Of a stretch of 64,000 nt of DNA, positions 59,381 to 64,000 are shown one piece after another. Every line of letters begins with the position of its first letter. The stretch's first letter is position 1. The position numbers and the translations under genes are program-made. The stretch lies in contig NZ_JNYD01000003.1 in the NCBI RefSeq assembly GCF_000717175.1, positions 732,886-796,885 on the forward strand, in the 5' to 3' direction. The notes under the pieces were generated by a model. That model worked only from the letters and a program-made list of their open reading frames with translations. It made no database searches and was not told where the DNA came from. Source of the DNA: Pseudonocardia autotrophica (GTDB lineage: Bacteria > Actinomycetota > Actinomycetes > Mycobacteriales > Pseudonocardiaceae).

Positions 59381-60873
59381 TGGCGCCCACGGTCGCCCCG
59401 TCGGTCGCGGTCGTCGGGGCCGGGGTCTCGGGCCTCGCCGCGGCCCACCGGCTGCGCCTCCTGCTCGGTCCGCGCGCCCGGATCGTCGTGGTCGAGCGGT
59501 CGGACCGGATCGGCGGCGTGCTGCGGACCGTCGACCTCGCGGGGCGCCCGTTCGACGTCGGCGCCGAGGCGTTCCTCGCCCGCCGCCCGGAGGTCCCGGC
59601 GCTGCTGGCCGAGCTCGGGCTCGCCGGCGAGGTGGTGCACCCCACCGGGGCCCGCCCCACCATCCGCGCGGGCGGCCGCACGGTCGGCATGCCGGGCGGC
59701 ACCCTCATGGGCGTCCCGACGGCCGGGGCGCAGCTGGCCGGCGTGCTCTCCGAGGCCGGGCTGGCCGCCGCGGCGGCGGAGCCGCAGCGCCCGCTGCAGT
59801 GGGAGCCCGGCCAGGACGCGGCCCTGGGCGTCCTGCTGCGGGAGCGGTTCGGCCCCGAGGTCCCCGCGAGGCTCACCGACCCGCTGCTCGGCGGCGTCTA
59901 CGCCGGCCGGGTCGACGCGCTGGGCCTGCGCGCCACCGTGCCCGCGCTGGCCGCCGCCCTCGACGCCGGAGCCGCATCGCTCACCGAGGCCGCGACCCGG
60001 GCGGCCCCGCCCGCGCCGCCGGCCGACCGGGAGTCGGGCGGGCCGCGGGTGTCCGGGCAGGCGGGCGGGCCCGTGTTCGGTGCCGTCCGCGGGGGCTACG
60101 GCGTGCTGCTCGACGCCCTGGCCGCCGCCTCGGGTGCCGAGCTGCGGCTGGGCACCACCGTCCGGGAGCTGGAACGTCGCGGGCGGGGCTGGCGGCTCGT
60201 GCTCGGCCCGACGACCGCCCCGGAGGCCCTCGACGTCGACGCGGTGGTCCTCGCCGTCCCGGCACCCGCCGTGCGGAGGCTCCTCGCGGAGCCCGTCCCC
60301 GACGCGGCGGCCGCGGTCGAGGGGATCGAGCTCGCGTCGTCCGTCGTGATCGCCTTCGCGTTCCGCGGAATCACCGGACCGGAGACGTCGGGGGTGCTGG
60401 TCGCGGCGGACGAGCCGCTGTCGATCAAGGCCGCCACGCACTCGTCGGCCAAGTGGGCGCACGTCTCGCCCGACGGCCTCGTCCGGCTCCGGGTGTCCCT
60501 CGGCCGCTTCGGCGAGGCCGCCACCCTCCAGGTCGACGACGCGGAGCTGGTCGCGCGCGCCCGCACCGACCTGGCGACGCTGCACGGGATCACCGCCGAG
60601 CCGGTCGCGGTGCACGTCCAGCGCTGGGGCGGCGGGCTGCCGCAGTACGCGCCCGGCCACCTGGACCGGGTCGCCGCGCTCGAGGCCGCCGTGGCCCGCG
60701 CCCGGGGCCTGGAGGTCGTCGGCGCGGCCCTGCACGGGGTCGGCGTGCCGGCGTGTGTCGGCACCGCCCGGGCGGCCGCGGAACGGCTGGCCGGAGTGGT
60801 GGGGACCTCGAACGGGAGCCCCGGCCCGCGTGGCAGCATGGAGGCATGGCCCGCCTCGACTACGCCGAGCTGA
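59380..60873 (+). CDS. hemY: Coproporphyrinogen III oxidase, coproporphyrin-forming (HemY/CgoX)
   Basis: This FAD enzyme oxidises coproporphyrinogen III to coproporphyrin III in the actinobacterial/firmicute branch of heme synthesis. The 497-residue protein has [77 protein letters not shown] and a C-terminal [18 protein letters not shown]. It was long annotated as protoporphyrinogen oxidase. The adjacent chdC argues for the coproporphyrin substrate. The GTG overlaps the hemE stop, and its last 28 nt overlap chdC. Confidence 0.93.
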   Translation: MAPTVAPSVAVVGAGVSGLAAAHRLRLLLGPRARIVVVERSDRIGGVLRTVDLAGRPFDVGAEAFLARRPEVPALLAELGLAGEVVHPTGARPTIRAGGRTVGMPGGTLMGVPTAGAQLAGVLSEAGLAAAAAEPQRPLQWEPGQDAALGVLLRERFGPEVPARLTDPLLGGVYAGRVDALGLRATVPALAAALDAGAASLTEAATRAAPPAPPADRESGGPRVSGQAGGPVFGAVRGGYGVLLDALAAASGAELRLGTTVRELERRGRGWRLVLGPTTAPEALDVDAVVLAVPAPAVRRLLAEPVPDAAAAVEGIELASSVVIAFAFRGITGPETSGVLVAADEPLSIKAATHSSAKWAHVSPDGLVRLRVSLGRFGEAATLQVDDAELVARARTDLATLHGITAEPVAVHVQRWGGGLPQYAPGHLDRVAALEAAVARARGLEVVGAALHGVGVPACVGTARAAAERLAGVVGTSNGSPGPRGSMEAWPASTTPS

Positions 60874-61541
60874 ACGCGACGATCCGCTACACCATGTGGT
60901 CGGTCTTCCGGGTGGAACCCGGGAAGCTGGGCGAGGAGCGCTCCGGCGCGGCCACCCAGGCCGCCGAGTTCGTGGAGGCCCTGGAGGGCAAGGGCGTCGT
61001 GGTCCGCGGGGTCTACGACCTCGCGGGCGTCCGGGCGGACGCGGACTACATGATCTGGTGGCACGCGGAGAACCTCGAGGCGCTGCAGGCCGCGTACGCC
61101 GACCTCCGCCGCGAGACCTCCCTCGGCCGCGCGTCGGTCCCGGTCTGGAGCCAGGTCGCGCTGCACCGTCCGGCCGAGTTCAACAAGAGCCACATCCCGG
61201 CCTTCCTGGCGGGTGAGGACCCCAAGAAGTACGTCTGCGTGTACCCCTTCGTCCGCAGCTACGAGTGGTACCTGCTGCCGGACGACGAGCGCCGGACGAT
61301 GCTCGCCGACCACGGCAAGGAGGCCCGGGACTACCCGGACGTCCGCGCCAACACCGTGCCCGCCTTCGCCCTCGGCGACTACGAGTGGATCCTCGCCTTC
61401 GAGGCGGACGAGCTGCACCGGATCGTCGACCTCATGCGCCATCTGCGCGGCACCGAGGCCCGCCGGCACGTCCGCGAGGAGATCCCCTTCTACACCGGCC
61501 CGCGGGTGCAGGTCGGCGACCTCGTCGCGACCCTGCCCTGA
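60846..61541 (+). CDS. chdC: Coproheme decarboxylase (HemQ)
   Basis: ChdC turns coproheme into heme b by two oxidative decarboxylations, the last step of the coproporphyrin-dependent route. The 231-residue chlorite-dismutase-like protein has [74 protein letters not shown] with the actinobacterial catalytic Tyr, and [23 protein letters not shown] 60846 lies inside the hemY 3' end. CAGCAT ends 6 nt before it, so a leaderless internal transcript is possible as well as coupling. Confidence 0.95.
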   Translation: MARLDYAELNATIRYTMWSVFRVEPGKLGEERSGAATQAAEFVEALEGKGVVVRGVYDLAGVRADADYMIWWHAENLEALQAAYADLRRETSLGRASVPVWSQVALHRPAEFNKSHIPAFLAGEDPKKYVCVYPFVRSYEWYLLPDDERRTMLADHGKEARDYPDVRANTVPAFALGDYEWILAFEADELHRIVDLMRHLRGTEARRHVREEIPFYTGPRVQVGDLVATLP

Positions 61542-61556
61542 GGACTCCGCGCACAA

Positions 61557-61591
61557 GGAAGGCCCCGCACCTCGAGGGTGCGGGGCCTTCC
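61557..61591. terminator. Bidirectional terminator between chdC and msrB
   Basis: A perfect 15-bp stem, GGAAGGCCCCGCACC with GGTGCGGGGCCTTCC, and a 5-nt loop TCGAG lie between the convergent chdC and msrB genes. AA-rich and TT-containing ends on both sides fit a two-way terminator. Confidence 0.85.
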
Positions 61592-61613
61592 GTCTCCGCG
61601 GGTCCGCCGACGC

Positions 61614-62075
61614 CTACTCGGCGGGCTCCAGCGTCATCGAGATCGAGTTGATGCAGTAGCGCAGGTCCGTGGGTGTGGGGTAGCCCTCGCCCTCGAACAC
61701 GTGGCCCAGGTGGCTGTGGCAGGCCGCGCACAGCACCTCGACCCGGCGCATCCCGAGCGACGTGTCCGCCCGCTCGATCACGGCCGCGTCCTCCGGCTTG
61801 TAGAAGGACGGCCACCCGCAGTGCGACTCGAACTTGGTCTCGCTGCGGAACAGCTCGGCGCCGCAGGCGCGGCACCTGTACACGCCGATCGTCTTCGTGT
61901 CGGTGTACTCACCCACGAAGGGCCGCTCGGTGCCCGCCTGCCGCAGGACCTGGTACTCGGCGGGGCTGAGCTGGGCCCGCCACTCCTCGTCGGACTTCAC
62001 GACGGTCGGAGCCGGCTCCTGCGCCGTCGTCTCCGTCGTCTGCCGCGACCCGGACTCCTTGCTGAACAGACCCAT
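61614..62075 (-). CDS. msrB: Peptide-methionine (R)-S-oxide reductase
   Basis: MsrB reduces methionine R-sulfoxide in proteins. The 153-residue protein has an N-terminal extension of about 25 polar residues, then [20 protein letters not shown], the zinc pairs CRAC and [23 protein letters not shown] and the catalytic Cys in [13 protein letters not shown] 62075 follows TAGCGT (minus strand, 62087-62082) by 6 nt. Location next to the heme genes matches mycobacteria. Confidence 0.95.
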   Translation of the reverse strand: MGLFSKESGSRQTTETTAQEPAPTVVKSDEEWRAQLSPAEYQVLRQAGTERPFVGEYTDTKTIGVYRCRACGAELFRSETKFESHCGWPSFYKPEDAAVIERADTSLGMRRVEVLCAACHSHLGHVFEGEGYPTPTDLRYCINSISMTLEPAE

Positions 62076-62147
62076 GTCGTCACGCTAACCCTTCCCGGCA
62101 CGGGGTGCCGTTCCCTCCAACGCACGGCGGGGCCGGGATGTTTCGCG

Positions 62148-62456
62148 CTACAACCAGGTGCCGAGCACGAAGACCAGCGCGTTGCCGACCACCCACACCA
62201 CACCGACGAGCAGCAGCACCACGACGAGCACGGCCGCCCAGTACCGGCCGCCCTGGGCCCGGTTCGCCGACTCGGCGAAGTCCTTCACGCCGTCCAGGTA
62301 CCCCTCGACGGTGAACGACGGCCGGTCGCGCTGCATCCGGTCCAGGTGCTGGGCGAACGCGCGCGCCTCGGGGTCCTCCGGGTCCAGCCCGACCAGCTCG
62401 TCGTCGAACCGGCGCGCCCAATGGGGCTCCCGGTGGCGCGGCTCCGGAGGGGTCAT
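62148..62456 (-). CDS. Small single-pass membrane protein, unknown
   Basis: The 102-residue protein has a charged N-terminal half with HWARRFDDELVGLDPEDPEA, then FTVEGYLDGVKDFAESANRA. One C-terminal hydrophobic segment of about 25 residues follows (YWAAVLVVVLLLVGVVWVVG). The long N-terminal part is probably cytoplasmic. I recognise no family. ATG 62456 is supported by TACCCT (minus strand, 62468-62463) ending 6 nt upstream. It is divergent from the LigD-type polymerase gene. Confidence 0.75.
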   Translation of the reverse strand: MTPPEPRHREPHWARRFDDELVGLDPEDPEARAFAQHLDRMQRDRPSFTVEGYLDGVKDFAESANRAQGGRYWAAVLVVVLLLVGVVWVVGNALVFVLGTWL

Positions 62457-62650
62457 GGTCCGAGGGTAGCGCCGGGAATCCGCTCGTCGCGCCGATCTCC
62501 CGGTGGCAGGGTCGGCCCCATGACCACGGCGCTGCGGGCGTCGACCGTCGCGGGCTCGACGTCCGGGCCCACGGCGCGGGTCGGTCGCCTCTCGACACCG
62601 CTCCGGTGCTGGTCGCGGCCGCGATCCGGGATTTCGTCGGCCGGCACCGG

Positions 62651-62656
62651 TAGGTT
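62651..62656 (+). promoter_or_regulatory. -10 hexamer of the LigD-type polymerase gene
   Basis: TAGGTT ends 7 nt before ATG 62664. An alternative in-frame ATG at 62520 also has a hexamer (CAGGGT 62507-62512) 7 nt upstream. Confidence 0.5.
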
Positions 62657-62663
62657 GCGCGGC

Positions 62664-63680
62664 ATGGCGTCGAAGGCGGTCGAGCTGGTGCCGGTCCCGG
62701 GTCCGGAGGGCACCCGCGAGGTGCGTCTGACCAGCCCGGACAAGGTGATCTTCCCGGCGCTCGGGATCACCAAGCGCGAGGTGATGGAGTACTACGTCGC
62801 CGTCTCCGAGCCGATGATCGCGGTCCTGAGGGACCGGCCGACCAACCTCAAGCGGTATCCCGACGGCGTGGAGGGCGAGCCCTTCTTCGCCAAGCGCCTG
62901 CCGAAGGGGGCGCCGGAGTGGGTGCGCACGGCGCGCGTCACCTTCCCCAGCGGGCGCACCGCGGACACGTTCGCGCCGTCGGAGCCCGCCGCGATCGCGT
63001 GGGCCGCCAACATGGGCACCCTCGACTTCCACCCGTGGCCGGTGCGGGCCCCGGACACCGACCATCCGGACGAGCTGCGCATCGACCTCGACCCGCAGCC
63101 GGGCACGACCTTCGCCGACGCGGTGGCCGTGGCCGCCGTGGTGCGGGAGGTGCTCGCCGAGGCCGGCCTCACGGGGTGGCCCAAGACGTCCGGCGGCAGG
63201 GGCATCCACGTGGCGGCGCCCATCCGCCCCGAGTGGGACTTCATCCAGGTGCGCCGCGCGGTCATCTCGATCGCTCGCCGCGTCGCCGATCGGATCCCGG
63301 ACAAGGCGACGGTGGCGTGGTGGAAGGAGGAGCGGGGCGAGCGGGTGTTCCTCGACTTCAACCAGGCGGCGCGGGACCGGACGATCGCGTCGGCCTGGTC
63401 GGTGCGCGGGCTGCCGGGGGCCACGGTCTCCATGCCGCTCACGTGGGGGTCGCTGCCGGACGTCGCGCCCGAGGACTTCACCCTGCGCACCGTGCCGGGG
63501 CTGCTCGCCGAGCACGGCGACCCCCACGCGGACATGCACCGCGAGCAGGGCGGCTGCGAGCAGGCCCTGGAGTGGTACGAGCAGGACGGGCTGGGGGAGA
63601 TGCCGTATCCGCCCGAGTACCCGAAGATGCCGGACGAGCCGATGCGGGTACAGCCCTCGCGGGCACGCAACCAGGGGTGA
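62664..63680 (+). CDS. LigD-type DNA polymerase/primase domain protein
   Basis: The 338-residue protein is a stand-alone archaeo-eukaryotic primase-type polymerase domain like the Pol domain of LigD, which fills gaps in non-homologous end joining. Markers are VRLTSPDKVIFPALGITKRE, TNLKRYPDGVEGEPFFAKR, the metal motif in LRIDLDPQPG, KTSGGRGIHVAAPI and VFLDFNQAARDRTIASAWSV. No ligase or nuclease domain is attached and no ku gene is nearby. ATG 62664 fits the usual family start. ATG 62520 would add 48 low-complexity residues. Confidence 0.9.
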   Translation: MASKAVELVPVPGPEGTREVRLTSPDKVIFPALGITKREVMEYYVAVSEPMIAVLRDRPTNLKRYPDGVEGEPFFAKRLPKGAPEWVRTARVTFPSGRTADTFAPSEPAAIAWAANMGTLDFHPWPVRAPDTDHPDELRIDLDPQPGTTFADAVAVAAVVREVLAEAGLTGWPKTSGGRGIHVAAPIRPEWDFIQVRRAVISIARRVADRIPDKATVAWWKEERGERVFLDFNQAARDRTIASAWSVRGLPGATVSMPLTWGSLPDVAPEDFTLRTVPGLLAEHGDPHADMHREQGGCEQALEWYEQDGLGEMPYPPEYPKMPDEPMRVQPSRARNQG

Positions 63681-64000
63681 CGGCGGAGGTCAGCTGGTGT
63701 CCACTTCGGACCTCCGGCCCGTGGCGCCCAGTTGTCGCCGAAAGTGTGAGCGCCGTCATGAACCCGGAAATCTGCCGTTAACCTGGCTCCTGGCAGGGTT
63801 CGCAACGTCATGACCTGCGCATTCGCCCCGATTTCGGGGTGGGGACCCCCGTTTTGCCCTTGCTGATCGGGCCGTGTAACTTTCTCTCTGTCAGCGAGAC
63901 AGCCGGACAGAACGAGCCCCTGAGGTTCGGTCAACAGGCCCGCTGGCCGCCCCCCGAGCCGGACCCCCTGGATCCTTGTGGATCTGAGTGGGTGTACGGT
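63681..64000. other. 320-nt noncoding right edge with a strong promoter
   Basis: No gene is visible. The stretch is less GC-rich than the rest of the window. It holds a short hairpin (CCCCGA-TT-TCGGGG, 63826-63839), a promoter (TTGCCC, 17 nt, TAACTT) and a CTGTC-AGCGA-GACAG dyad near 63888-63902. It ends in TACGGT, which by the pattern of this window would be the -10 box of a gene starting just beyond the edge. Confidence 0.6.
63854..63882 (+). promoter_or_regulatory. Sigma-70-like promoter near the right edge
   Basis: TTGCCC (63854-63859), a 17-nt spacer and TAACTT (63877-63882) form the best -35/-10 pair seen in the window. It points rightwards to a gene outside the window, implying a leader of at least 110 nt. 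The -10 is embedded in TGTAACTTTC, also found at 57540-57549. Confidence 0.6.

Overview
The window is chromosomal DNA of a very high-GC actinobacterium. Gene order and protein types point to the Pseudonocardiaceae, most likely a Pseudonocardia-like organism. This placement is inference from GC content, heavy GTG start usage, actinobacterial markers (PriA, ChdC, F420-type PPOX, the trp-operon membrane protein, BsaP) and gene order recalled from mycobacteria. No sequence search was possible.

Layout. 1-3253: biotin block bioF-bioD-bioB-bsaP, with 4-nt overlaps. 3214-5923: a VOC protein translationally coupled to an ECF sigma factor with a SnoaL-like tail, an orphan PemK/MazF-type toxin behind a 20-bp palindrome, and a Lon N-domain protein. 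5928-10272: NAD block, an NrtR-like Nudix regulator divergent from nadA-nadB-nadC, with an inverted-repeat operator at the nadA transcription start. 10324-13056: a family 1 glycosyltransferase, an unknown protein and a winged-helix protein. 13145-20082: histidine block hisD-hisC-hisB, a LysR gene, hisH, a small basic membrane protein, priA, hisF, hisI. 20130-27187: an MpaB-type oxygenase, TetR, then trpE, trp membrane protein, trpC, trpB, trpA. 27282-36146: lgt, DUF2461, VanZ, pyruvate kinase, TesB, a homocysteine/cysteine synthase, a CoA-binding protein, membrane proteins and malate dehydrogenase. 36235-43514: trehalose genes treZ, treY, treX on the minus strand, with a MarR gene between treZ and treY. 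43604-49071: a PPOX protein, HIT, histidine phosphatase, dxs and a two-component system. 49104-53853: a small surface-polysaccharide island (GT2, TupA-like ATP-grasp, flippase, UDP-glucose dehydrogenase). 54094-63680: a flavin monooxygenase, RNase D, a LuxR-type regulator, DUF3000, heme genes hemE-hemY-chdC, msrB, a small membrane protein and a LigD-type polymerase.

Two window-wide patterns stand out. First, about 30 genes have a NANNNT (mostly TANNNT) hexamer ending 6 or 7 nt before the start codon. This places the transcription start on the start codon, so leaderless mRNAs seem to be the default for operon heads here. The pattern was used to choose several starts. Second, a 40-44 nt element occurs three times (3214, 13070, 20085). 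All copies share a conserved outer stem and two inner hairpins. The copies lie at two convergent gene ends and in one divergent promoter region, and one copy supplies the stop codons of both flanking genes.

Most of the window is core metabolism. The accessory-looking pieces are the polysaccharide island with its two-component system and monooxygenase (47246-55311), the MarR insertion in the trehalose cluster and the LysR insertion in the histidine cluster. No tRNA, rRNA, CRISPR array, transposase or prophage gene was seen.
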